DNA from: DASXSB01 sp036506275
GTDB taxonomy: Bacteria; Methylomirabilota; Methylomirabilia; Rokubacteriales; CSP1-6
DNA: 13,305 bases
Direction of reading: 5' to 3'
Assembly: GCA_036506275.1 (NCBI GenBank)
Contig: DASXSB010000053.1
Span: 1 to 13,305 of the forward strand
Shown here: in pieces, positions 1 through 6,307 of the stretch
Layout of the letters: every line of letters begins with the position of its first letter
How positions within the stretch are numbered: position 1 is the stretch's first letter
Notes under the pieces: generated by a model
Seen by the model: only the letters and a program-made list of their open reading frames with translations
What the model was told of the DNA's origin: nothing
Databases searched by the model: none
Translations under genes and position numbers: made by a program

Positions 1-647
1 TGCTCCTCCACGAGAACACCAACGCCGGCATCGGCAACGCCGACATCTTCGAGCGCGCGTTCACGAAGCACGGCGGCAAGATCCTCCTCCGCATCGGCTT
101 CGGGCGCGATCTGAACGACTTCACCGCCATCGCCACCCGCGTGGCCGGCGCCGGCCAGGCCGACGTCATTCCGACCTACACGCTGGAGGGACAGGGCCTG
201 AAGATCACGCAGGCGCTGGCGCAGGCGGGCGTCACCAGGGGCGGCGGCGGCAAGACGATCCAGCTCGGCACCATCTGGCTGCCGTTCGGGTTCGACAAGA
301 AGGCGGGGAAGGCGGCGGACGGCTACGTCCGGATCGTCCAGTTCGATCCCACCGAGAAGCGGCCGCTCGTGCAGGACTTCGTGAAGGCGTTCAAGGCGAA
401 GTACAACGAGGATCCCACCCACATCAACGCCCACGGCTACGACCAGGTGCTGCTGGTGGCCGACGTCGTGCGCCGCGGTGGGAAGGATCCGCAGTCGATC
501 CGCGATCTCCTCGCCGACACCCGCGGCTTCCAGGGTGTGACGGGGAGCGTCCAGTTCGACAAGACCAATCAGAACGTGATGACCGACACCATTCACTACG
601 TGGAGACGCAGGCCGACTCCTCGTGGAAGGTGCTCGACTGGCAGTAG
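1..647 (+). CDS. Liv-type ABC transporter substrate-binding protein (5'-truncated)
   Basis: This is the C-terminal part (214 residues, reading from base 3) of a periplasmic binding protein of the leucine/isoleucine/valine-binding family (Peripla_BP_6 type). The frame is open from the window edge to the TAG at 645-647, so the true start lies upstream; an internal GTG at 141 is not the start. The visible part alternates short helices and strands as in the second lobe of these type I binding proteins. Near the end it has the usual segment (YDQVLLVADVVRRGGKDPQS) followed by a closing GVTGSVQFD strand. In the periplasm it would capture the ligand and deliver it to the LivH/LivM pore encoded 13 bases downstream. 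The family binds branched-chain amino acids, but also amides, urea, aromatic acids and others, so the ligand cannot be named. The family call is confident; the ligand is unknown. Confidence 0.9.
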   Translation, partial: LLHENTNAGIGNADIFERAFTKHGGKILLRIGFGRDLNDFTAIATRVAGAGQADVIPTYTLEGQGLKITQALAQAGVTRGGGGKTIQLGTIWLPFGFDKKAGKAADGYVRIVQFDPTEKRPLVQDFVKAFKAKYNEDPTHINAHGYDQVLLVADVVRRGGKDPQSIRDLLADTRGFQGVTGSVQFDKTNQNVMTDTIHYVETQADSSWKVLDWQ

Positions 648-660
648 GGCGCGCACGCGC

Positions 661-1551
661 GTGCCCGACGTCCTGACCGTCGTCCTCCAGCAGACCATCA
701 ACGGGATGGTGCTGGGGAGCCTGTACGTGCTGGTGGCGCTCGGGCTCACGCTGATCTACGGCGTGCTCGTGCAGATCAACTTCGCCCACGCCGACATCGT
801 CACCCTCGGCGCCTTCGCCGCCTACTTCTTCACGCACCGCCTCGGCGGTCACTATGTGCTCGGCATCGCAGCCGCGCTGCTGGTGGGCGCCGTCCTCGGC
901 TGGCTCATCAACCGCGTCGTCTTCGTGCCGCTGCGGCGGCGCGGCAGCGAGCTGCTGCCGCTGATCGCCACCATCGGCGTGTCCATTTTGATGGAGAACG
1001 CGTCGCTGGCCGCCTTCGGCCCCATCCCGTACGCGTTCGAGTCGCCGTACAGCGGGCAGGTGATCCGCCTGGGCCGGATCTTCATCACGCTCCAGCACCT
1101 GCTCGTCATCGCGGTGGCCGGCGTCGCCATCGGGCTCCTCTACGCTTTCATCCGCTACACCGTCCACGGCAAGGCGCTGCGGGCGGTGGCGCAGGACGTG
1201 GAAACGGCGGGGCTGATGGGGATCAATCCCAATCGCCTCATCATGCTGACGTTCGTTATTGGATCTGGCCTCGCCGGGCTGAGCGGCGCTCTCCTCGGCC
1301 CCGTGCTCGTGCTGACGCCGTTCGCGGGCGCCTCCGTGATCGTCAAGGCCTTCGCCATCGTCATCATCGGCGGCTTCGGCAACATGGAGGGCACGATCCT
1401 GGCCGGGCTCCTCGTCGGCCTCATCGAGGCCTTCACCACGCAGTTCATGAATCCCGGTCTCATCGACATCGCGGTCTTCGCGCTGCTGCTCGCCACCCTC
1501 GCCATCCGTCCCACCGGCCTGATCGCCGAGCGGCGGGAAGAGAATGTCTAG
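661..1551 (+). CDS. livH: Branched-chain amino acid-type ABC transporter permease, LivH family
   Basis: This 296-residue inner-membrane permease is one half of the transmembrane pore of a Liv/HAAT importer. The N-terminus has the family pattern QQTINGMVLGSLYVLVALGL followed by LIYGVL and NFAHAD. Hydrophobic segments are spread over the whole length. The cytoplasmic coupling loop (GKALRAVAQDVETAGLMGIN) is the equivalent of the EAA loop that docks on the ATPases. A GGFGNMEGT turn before the last helices is also typical. The length is normal for LivH. The GTG at 661 is preferred because it preserves the N-terminal helix; no strong Shine-Dalgarno sequence precedes it, and translation probably continues from the binding-protein gene ending 13 bases upstream. 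The 3' end overlaps livM by 8 bases. The ligand is undetermined. Confidence 0.93.
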   Translation: MPDVLTVVLQQTINGMVLGSLYVLVALGLTLIYGVLVQINFAHADIVTLGAFAAYFFTHRLGGHYVLGIAAALLVGAVLGWLINRVVFVPLRRRGSELLPLIATIGVSILMENASLAAFGPIPYAFESPYSGQVIRLGRIFITLQHLLVIAVAGVAIGLLYAFIRYTVHGKALRAVAQDVETAGLMGINPNRLIMLTFVIGSGLAGLSGALLGPVLVLTPFAGASVIVKAFAIVIIGGFGNMEGTILAGLLVGLIEAFTTQFMNPGLIDIAVFALLLATLAIRPTGLIAERREENV

Positions 1552-2476
1552 GCTCGTCGTCCTCCTCATCGTGGCGCTGGCGCCGGTGGTCATGCGCGAC
1601 ACGTATTGGCGCAGCGTGCTCGTCGTGTGCGCGCTCAACGTGATGCTCGCGCTCGGCCTCGACTTCGTCCTCGGCTACGCGGGCCAGCTGAACCTGGGGC
1701 AGGCCGCCTTCTACGGCATCGGCGCCTATGCGTCCACGCTGCTCGTGACCCGCCTCGGCTTCAACTTCTGGCCGTCGCTCGCGGTGGGAACGCTGGCGGC
1801 GGGGATGGCCGGAGTGGCGCTCGCGCTCTTCGCGGTGCGCCTGCGCGGCCACTACCTGGCCATCGCGTCGCTGGGCTTCGCCGTCATCACGTATCAGGTG
1901 CTCCTCCAGTGGATCAGCCTCACGCAGGGACCGCTCGGGATCTACGCGATTCCGCCGCCGCCACCCCTCGCGGTGCCGGGGCTCCCCGCCATCGACTTCG
2001 CGAACCCGGCGCGGATGTTCTATCTCGTGGCGGCGTTCGCCTTCCTCGCCTACCTCGTGCTCGACGCGCTCGTGCGCTCACCGATCGGCGAGACGCTCGC
2101 CGCCATCCGCGAGGACGAGGTCTCGGCGGCCGCCCTCGGCATCAACACCCCGGCCTGGAAAGCGTTCGCCTTCGGCGTGGGCTCGGCGGTGGCGGGCATG
2201 GCGGGCGCGTTCTACGCGAGCTTCATCGGCACTCTCGTCCCCGACGCCTTCTTCATGACGGAGTCCTTCACGGTGCTGGCGATGGTGATCGTGGGCGGCC
2301 TCGGCACCCTCGTGGGGCCCGTCGCCGGCGCCGTTCTCCTCACCGTGCTGCCGGAGGCGCTCCGCGGCGTCGGCGACCTTCGCCTCATCGTCTACGGTGT
2401 CTCCCTCACGCTCGTGGTGCTCTTCGTGCCCGGCGGCCTCGTGGGCACCGTGCGCGCCCTGCGGGCGGCGGCATGA
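1544..2476 (+). CDS. livM: Branched-chain amino acid-type ABC transporter permease, LivM family
   Basis: This 310-residue inner-membrane permease is the partner of LivH. Family hallmarks are visible: NVMLALGLDFVLGYAGQLNLGQAAFYGIGAYA near the N-terminus (written here as one family block, residues about 25-56), a charged-residue-poor membrane core, and the cytoplasmic loop GETLAAIREDEVSAAALGIN that contacts LivG/LivF. GGLGTLVGPVAGA sits before the final helices. The ATG at 1544 lies inside the end of livH (ATGTCTAG overlap), with a purine-rich GGAAG a few bases upstream. The gene ends in an ATGA overlap with livG. At 310 residues it is on the short side for LivM, which often carries a longer N-terminal extension, but the core is complete. 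The pore-forming role is secure from family membership; the substrate is not. Confidence 0.93.
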   Translation: MSRLVVLLIVALAPVVMRDTYWRSVLVVCALNVMLALGLDFVLGYAGQLNLGQAAFYGIGAYASTLLVTRLGFNFWPSLAVGTLAAGMAGVALALFAVRLRGHYLAIASLGFAVITYQVLLQWISLTQGPLGIYAIPPPPPLAVPGLPAIDFANPARMFYLVAAFAFLAYLVLDALVRSPIGETLAAIREDEVSAAALGINTPAWKAFAFGVGSAVAGMAGAFYASFIGTLVPDAFFMTESFTVLAMVIVGGLGTLVGPVAGAVLLTVLPEALRGVGDLRLIVYGVSLTLVVLFVPGGLVGTVRALRAAA

Positions 2477-3243
2477 CGGCGCCACTCTTCCGTGCCGACA
2501 CGCTGGCCAAGCGCTTCGGCGGCGTCCAGGCCGTACAGGCGATCTCCTTCGAGATCGCCGAGCGCGCGATCTTCGCCATCATCGGTCCCAACGGCGCCGG
2601 CAAGTCGACGCTGCTGAATCTCCTCAACGGCATCATCGCTCCCGACGCCGGCTCCGTATGGTTCGGGAACGTCGAGCTCACCGGGCTCGCCGCCTTCCGG
2701 CGCGCGCGCCTCGGGCTCGGCCGCACCTTCCAGAGGATCCGGCTCTTCCGCCACCTCACCGTCCTCGACAACGTGCTCGCCGGCTTTCACGTCCATCATC
2801 GGATCCCGGCGTGGCAGCACGTCGTGCACGGTGGCGCCTACCGCCGGGATCGCGCGCGGTTCCGCGACGAGGCGGGCGAGCTGCTGGCGTTCGTCGGCCT
2901 CGGGGACCGCGCGGGCGCGGTGGCAGGCGCGCTGCCCTACGGCGAGCAGCGGATGCTCGAGCTGGCGCGCGCGCTCGCCACCCGGCCTCGTCTCCTGATG
3001 GCCGACGAGCCGGCGGCGGGGCTGAACGCCGCCGAGGTGGAGCGGCTGGTGGAGCGGCTGGCGCGCTTGCGCGAGCGCGGGCTCACGCTCATCGTGGTGG
3101 AGCACAACATGGACCTCGTGATGAACCTCGCCGACCGCGTTCTCGTCATGGATCACGGCGAGCGCCTGTTCGAGGGCACCCCGGGCGAGGTGCAGCGCAA
3201 CCCCACCGTCATCGCGGCCTATCTCGGGGAACGGGCATCATGA
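2473..3243 (+). CDS. livG: Branched-chain amino acid-type ABC transporter ATP-binding protein, LivG family
   Basis: This 256-residue cytoplasmic ATPase powers the Liv-type importer together with LivF. Walker A is GPNGAGKST (residues 38-46). The ABC signature is LPYGEQR (154-160), a recognised LivG variant of LSGGQ. Walker B is LLMADEP (174-180), with the catalytic Glu at 179. The switch histidine is H211 in VVEHNMD. The LivG-specific insertion between Walker A and the signature (residues about 105-130, containing HHRIPAWQHVV) is present. The C-terminus ends in the family AYLG motif. The ATG at 2473 overlaps the livM stop (ATGA), which fixes the start and implies translational coupling. The stop likewise overlaps the livF start. 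Length and motifs are complete, with no sign of degradation. Confidence 0.95.
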   Translation: MTAPLFRADTLAKRFGGVQAVQAISFEIAERAIFAIIGPNGAGKSTLLNLLNGIIAPDAGSVWFGNVELTGLAAFRRARLGLGRTFQRIRLFRHLTVLDNVLAGFHVHHRIPAWQHVVHGGAYRRDRARFRDEAGELLAFVGLGDRAGAVAGALPYGEQRMLELARALATRPRLLMADEPAAGLNAAEVERLVERLARLRERGLTLIVVEHNMDLVMNLADRVLVMDHGERLFEGTPGEVQRNPTVIAAYLGERAS

Positions 3244-3965
3244 GGTTGCTGGAGGCGGAGGGGCTCGAGCTTGCGTACGGCGAGGTCGCGGCCTGCCGTG
3301 ATCTCAGCTTTCACGTGGACGACGGCGAGATCGTCACCCTCGTGGGCGCCAACGGCGCCGGCAAGTCGACGACGATGCGCGCCGTCGCCGGCGTGCTCCT
3401 GCCGCGCGCCGGCCGCATCCATTTCGACGGACGTGACGTCACCCGTCTGCCCGCGTGGGAGCGCGTGGAGCTCGGCATCGCGCTCGTGCCCGAGGGCCGC
3501 CGGATCTTCCCGTTCCTCACCGTGCGCGAGAATCTCGAGATGGGCGCGTTCAAGCACCGCGGCGACGCTGCCCGCACGCGCGCGCTGATGCAGCGGATGC
3601 TCGCCATGTTTCCGCGGCTCGGCGAGCGGACCACGCAGGCGGCTGGCACCCTCTCCGGCGGCGAGCAGCAGATGCTGGCCCTCGCGCGCGCGATGATGTC
3701 GGAGCCGCGCCTGCTCTGCCTCGACGAGCCGTCGCTGGGCCTGGCGCCCATGATGGTGCGCGAGATCTTCCAGACGATCCGGCGCATCAACGGCGACGGC
3801 ACCAGCATCCTGCTCGTGGAGCAGAACGCCTTTTACGCGCTGGAGATGGCCACCCGCGGCTACGTGCTCCAGACCGGCGCCGTGATCGCGCGCGGGAGCT
3901 GCGCCGAGCTGCGCGCGGATGCGCGGGTGAAAGAGGCCTACCTCGGGCGCGGGGCGCGCGCGTGA
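3240..3965 (+). CDS. livF: Branched-chain amino acid-type ABC transporter ATP-binding protein, LivF family
   Basis: This 241-residue cytoplasmic ATPase forms the second nucleotide-binding subunit beside LivG. Walker A is GANGAGKST (36-44), the signature is LSGGEQQ (138-144) and Walker B is LLCLDEP (158-164) with E163. The switch residue is Gln195 in VEQN, the typical LivF replacement for histidine. The segment GIALVPEGRRIFPFLTVREN, just before the helical subdomain, is strongly LivF-like. The ATG at 3240 overlaps the livG stop (ATGA). The stop at 3963-3965 overlaps the GTG of the dehydrogenase gene (GTGA), so the enzyme gene is tied translationally to the transporter. The complete LivGF plus LivHM set means this operon should encode a functional importer once the truncated binding protein is included. 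Confidence 0.95.
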   Translation: MRLLEAEGLELAYGEVAACRDLSFHVDDGEIVTLVGANGAGKSTTMRAVAGVLLPRAGRIHFDGRDVTRLPAWERVELGIALVPEGRRIFPFLTVRENLEMGAFKHRGDAARTRALMQRMLAMFPRLGERTTQAAGTLSGGEQQMLALARAMMSEPRLLCLDEPSLGLAPMMVREIFQTIRRINGDGTSILLVEQNAFYALEMATRGYVLQTGAVIARGSCAELRADARVKEAYLGRGARA

Positions 3966-4732
3966 ACGCCGACGATCGGTGGTCGCTGGCGGGCCGGGTG
4001 GCGGTGGTGACCGGAGCCGCGCGCGGGATCGGACGCGCCATCGCGCTCAGATTCGCGGAAGCGGGCGCCGCCGTCGCCTGCCTCGACCGCGATGCGACCG
4101 TGAACGACACCGCCGCCGCCCTCGCGGAGACCGGCAGACGCGCGCGCGCCATGCGGTGCGACGTCACCGTGGAGACGGACGTCCAGGCCGCCATCGCCGC
4201 CGTCGTCGCCGACCTCGGCCCCGTGCGCGTGCTCGTGAATGGCGCCGCCGGCCTCGATCCCGACGGCACCGTGCTCGAGGTGGACCTGGCCGGCTGGAAC
4301 AGCGTGGTCGCCGTCAACCTGACGGCGGCCTTCGTGATGTCGCGGGCCGTGCTGCCCTCGATGATCGCCGCCGGCGGCGGCAGCATCATCCACATCGCCT
4401 CCCAGCTCGGCCGCGTCGCCACCGCCCGCCGCGTCGCCTACTGCACGACCAAGGGCGCGCTGATCCAGATGGCGCGCGCGATGGCCGTCGACCACGCCCG
4501 GGACAACGTCCGCGTCAACGCCCTCTCTCCGGGCGCGGTGGAGACGGAGCGGCTCGTCTTCCGCTACGGCGACATGGACACGGCCCGCCGCACGCTGGCG
4601 GGGAAGCACGTGGTGAATCGGCTCGGGCGCGTGGACGAGATCGCGGAGGCCGCGCTGTTCCTCGCCAGCGACGCGTCGAGCTTCATGACGGGCGCCGACC
4701 TCCTCGTGGACGGCGGCTACACCGCGACATGA
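3962..4732 (+). CDS. Short-chain dehydrogenase/reductase (SDR) family oxidoreductase
   Basis: This 256-residue classical SDR is an NAD(P)-dependent oxidoreductase with a Rossmann fold. The cofactor motif TGAARGIG is at residues 17-24. D42, after the second strand, suggests NAD(H) rather than NADP(H) preference. The structural motif is NGAAG (93-97, usually NNAG). The catalytic tetrad is N119, S147, Y160 and K164 (YCTTK). The C-terminus has the usual LFLASDASSFMTGADLLVDGG block. The GTG start overlaps the livF stop (GTGA) and puts the Rossmann strand at the usual distance from the N-terminus. Location at the end of the Liv operon suggests it acts on the imported compound or its product, for example alcohol/ketone interconversion. 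The substrate cannot be read from sequence, and a FabG-like role is possible but less likely given the operon. Confidence 0.93.
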   Translation: MNADDRWSLAGRVAVVTGAARGIGRAIALRFAEAGAAVACLDRDATVNDTAAALAETGRRARAMRCDVTVETDVQAAIAAVVADLGPVRVLVNGAAGLDPDGTVLEVDLAGWNSVVAVNLTAAFVMSRAVLPSMIAAGGGSIIHIASQLGRVATARRVAYCTTKGALIQMARAMAVDHARDNVRVNALSPGAVETERLVFRYGDMDTARRTLAGKHVVNRLGRVDEIAEAALFLASDASSFMTGADLLVDGGYTAT

Positions 4733-4739
4733 CGTATCC

Positions 4740-4769
4740 TTGACGGCCTCCAGTTGTATCGCCTCGAAT
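4740..4769 (+). promoter_or_regulatory. Candidate sigma70-like promoter for the selenoprotein gene
   Basis: TTGACG (4740-4745) matches the -35 consensus at five of six positions. TCGAAT (4764-4769) matches the -10 at four of six, with an 18-base spacer. This lies in the only gap (54 bases) between the dehydrogenase and the next gene and would give a very short leader ahead of the ATG at 4787. It would separate the selenoprotein gene from the Liv operon. It is a weak match in GC-rich DNA; read-through from upstream is the alternative. Confidence 0.3.
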
Positions 4770-4776
4770 TCTGAGT

Positions 4777-4781
4777 GGAGG
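4777..4781 (+). promoter_or_regulatory. Shine-Dalgarno GGAGG deciding the start at 4787
   Basis: GGAGG is followed by a five-base spacer (ACATC) and then ATG at 4787. This is the clearest ribosome-binding site in the first half of the window. It favours ATG 4787 over the in-frame GTG at 4775, which overlaps the site itself. Confidence 0.75.
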
Positions 4782-4786
4782 ACATC

Positions 4787-5884
4787 ATGGTCACTCTGCT
4801 GACCGATACCAAGGAGAGCGTGCTGGCGGAGGCCCGCGTCGACGGCGAGTGCCTCTGGCTCTCGGGCACCGATCTCGAAGCCGCCACCGGATGGTCGCCG
4901 AGGCCGCAAGGCCTCTGCCGTGGCGACGTCTGTGTCCCGCTGCCCACCGCCCGCGAGTTCGTGCGGACGGGCCAGATCGACGTGGCCGCGGTGTGGCGAT
5001 TCCTCGGCAAGCCGATCGTCCACAGCGACGACGGCAGCGTCTGGGTGCTCGGCGAAGCGGCGTCGGATCGCGCGGCGACGCTGCGCTCGCTGCAGGCGCC
5101 GGACTTCACGCTGCCGGACGTGGCGGGGCGGATGCATTCGCTCTCCGACCATCGCGGCAAGAAGGTGCTGCTCGTCTCCTGGGCGTCCTGGTGAGGGTGC
5201 CGGCGAGACCTGCCCGTGTGGCAGGGTCTCTACGAGGAGCTGCAGGATCGGAACTTCACGGTCATCGCGGTCGCCTTCGACAGCCGTCCCGGTGATCCAC
5301 TGCCGTGGATCGAGGCCGCGAAGCCGACGTATCCCTGCTTGATCGACCGCGATCATCTCGTCGCGGATCTCTACCACATGGTCAACGTGCCGCAGGCGGT
5401 GTGGATCGACGAGCGCGGCACCATCGTGCGCCCCGCGGAATCGGCCGGGGCCTACGAGGGCTTTCGCAAGATGAATCGCGTCACGCGCGAGATGCCGGCC
5501 GACGCCGCCCGCGTCACCGCCGAGGCGAAGGCGACGTACGTGAACGCGATCCGGGACTGGGTGCGGCACGGTACCGCCAGCGAGCACGTCTATCCCGCCG
5601 AGCGCGCCCGCGAGCGCACGCCGGTGCCGACCGACGACGTCGCGCGGGCGCACGCCGCCTTCCGCCTCGGCCAGCACCTCATTCGCTACGGCCAGGCGGG
5701 CGAGGGCGACCGCTGGCTCGCGGAAGCGAGCCGGTTGCATCCGGATTCGTGGGCCATGTGGCGGCAGCGCGCGGGCGTGACCGAGCTCGGGCTCGCGTCC
5801 CAGTCGGATTTCTGGGAGCGCGTCGATGCCCTCGGTGACCGGAAGTATTACGCCGCCGTGGACATGAAGGGGATGCCGAAGTAG
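4787..5884 (+). CDS. Thioredoxin/ResA-like selenoprotein, UGA read through as selenocysteine (WAxxUGC motif)
   Basis: I read this as one 365-residue selenoprotein. The frame from ATG 4787 is interrupted only by TGA at 5192-5194 (residue 136) and then stays open to TAG 5882-5884. Three parts are visible. Residues 1-100 are an unrecognised N-terminal domain with C22 and a CRGDVC pair (C44, C49). Residues about 105-220 are a thioredoxin/TlpA/redoxin fold: QAPDFTLPDVAG entry, strand KKVLLVSWASW, active site U136-G-C138-RRDLP, strand FTVIAVAFD, a cis-Pro candidate P202 in NVPQAVW, and the IDERG turn. Residues about 286-330 look like one TPR-type helical hairpin. There is no signal peptide, so it is probably a cytoplasmic thiol/peroxide-type oxidoreductase. 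Typical TlpA/ResA proteins have WCGPC here; this has Sec at the first position and one residue fewer. I recall an NCBI family name 'ResA-like WAxxUGC motif-containing protein' that would fit. A nonsense mutation or sequencing error is the alternative but explains neither the position nor the hairpin. Confidence 0.85.
5192..5194 (+). other. In-frame UGA, predicted selenocysteine codon (Sec136)
   Basis: The TGA sits between W135 and G137 in the context W-A-S-W-[TGA]-G-C-R-R-D-L-P. It occupies the place of the nucleophilic cysteine of a thioredoxin-like active site. Reading it as stop would remove the resolving cysteine and the rest of the thioredoxin fold. The machinery (selA, selB, selC, selD) is not in this window and must be encoded elsewhere if the call is right. 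Confidence 0.85.
5205..5230 (+). promoter_or_regulatory. Candidate bacterial SECIS hairpin
   Basis: The 5' arm GAGACCTGCC (5205-5214) pairs with the 3' arm GGCA-G-GGTCTC (5220-5230). This gives ten base pairs with a single bulged G at 5224, enclosing a five-base loop CGTGT (5215-5219). Twenty bases separate the UGA from the loop, and the second loop base is G. Both fit the published bacterial SECIS rules (loop about 16-37 bases after UGA, G among the first two loop bases, short stable upper stem). The hairpin lies inside the coding sequence, as expected in bacteria, where it would bind SelB carrying Sec-tRNA. The bulge position differs from E. coli fdhF. Confidence 0.75.
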
Positions 5885-5963
5885 GGCGTTGACCGTGAGG
5901 CAAACCGTCGTCATCGCGACGCTCGCGGAGGAACAGCGGGCGCTGGCTCACTGACGCCCGCGC

Positions 5964-5989
5964 GTCGGCGTTTCCGCGGAAACGTCGAC
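5964..5989 (+). terminator. Hairpin, candidate terminator after the selenoprotein gene
   Basis: GTCGGCGTTTC (5964-5974) pairs with GAAACGTCGAC (5979-5989), one pair being a G-U wobble, around the loop CGCG. The centre, CGTTTCCGCGGAAACG (5969-5984), is a perfect 16-base DNA palindrome. It begins 79 bases after the selenoprotein stop. No T-tract follows, so it would not be a canonical intrinsic terminator. It could stabilise a 3' end, or as DNA be a dimeric-regulator site. Confidence 0.4.
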
Positions 5990-6004
5990 CCCCGTTGCGA
6001 ATCC

Positions 6005-6025
6005 GGCGCACCCCCCCGGTGCGCC
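6005..6025 (+). terminator. Second GC-rich hairpin downstream of the selenoprotein gene
   Basis: GGCGCACC (6005-6012) pairs perfectly with GGTGCGCC (6018-6025) around a CCCCC loop. It follows the first hairpin by 15 bases and also lacks a T-tract (AGAAACTACT follows). Two stacked hairpins at a gene end in GC-rich DNA suggest a tandem termination or RNA-stability element. A regulatory role is not excluded. Confidence 0.4.
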
Positions 6026-6113
6026 AGAAACTACTCCGTCAACAGCCCAATCGCCCTCAACGCGACGTTCCAGGAGGGTCAGGCTAGCCGGGGCCGGCCA
6101 CAGCGCCCGCACC

Positions 6114-6120
6114 TATAAAT
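6114..6120 (+). promoter_or_regulatory. Candidate -10 box (TATAAAT) for the carbohydrate operon
   Basis: TATAAAT stands out in a strongly GC-rich context and is followed by an AT-rich stretch. No acceptable -35 (TTGACA-like) element is seen about 17 bases upstream, so an activator-dependent or alternative-sigma promoter is possible. Transcription from here would leave a leader of about 180 bases before the ATG at 6308. Confidence 0.3.
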
Positions 6121-6307
6121 TCGCGAAATCGCACCCCCCTGTGAAAAAATTTTCCCATGAGCGGCTTCCGCGAGCGCGGCCCTATGCCGCGCGTCTGCGA
6201 GCGCGTCTGAGCCGCGGACTCTCCCATCGTCACGGCCAACCCCGGCCGCCGGCCTGTTCGCTGGCGGGGACCTCGGTCCCGGCGCCACGGTTCATTGGGC
6301 GGGTGAG

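Larger units (their letters stand above)
5885..6307 (+). other. Non-coding intergenic region with hairpins and an AT-rich pocket
   Basis: These 423 bases separate the selenoprotein gene from the carbohydrate operon. I find no convincing gene. A 19-codon GTG frame (5895-5954) and a GTG frame at 6141-6362 of 73 Arg-rich residues lack ribosome-binding sites and family resemblance. The stretch holds two strong hairpins (5964-5989 and 6005-6025), then an AT-rich pocket around 6113-6156 with TATAAAT and a run of A/T (AAAAAATTTT). Downstream are weaker hairpins at 6174-6192 (GCGCGGC/GCCGCGC, loop CCTAT) and 6267-6280 (GGGAC/GTCCC). The layout suggests transcript end, promoter and leader in that order. 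Confidence 0.7.

Noticed and set aside
424..1638. 404-residue minus-strand ORF over the binding protein and livH
   Set aside because: Its composition is extremely Arg/Asp/Glu/His-rich without structure. The plus-strand genes are unambiguous family members.
5216..5884. Separate 222-residue gene starting at GTG 5216
   Set aside because: It has no ribosome-binding site, begins in the middle of the first helix after a redox site, and is in frame with the upstream ORF through a single TGA at the catalytic position. It is better explained as the C-terminal part of the selenoprotein.
4787..5884. Pseudogene created by a nonsense mutation
   Set aside because: There is no other stop or frameshift and the downstream codons remain coherent. 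The TGA is exactly at the active-site nucleophile and is followed by a SECIS-like hairpin. A random mutation is unlikely to produce all of these, though a Cys TGC/TGT to TGA change cannot be excluded without homologues.
3938..5914. 658-residue minus-strand ORF across the dehydrogenase and selenoprotein
   Set aside because: It is rich in Arg, His, Asp and Gly with no family motifs, and it lies antisense to two recognisable genes. It is a typical shadow of GC-rich coding DNA.
5895..5954. 19-codon GTG mini-ORF just after the selenoprotein gene
   Set aside because: It is too short to support, with no Shine-Dalgarno sequence and no known leader-peptide pattern.
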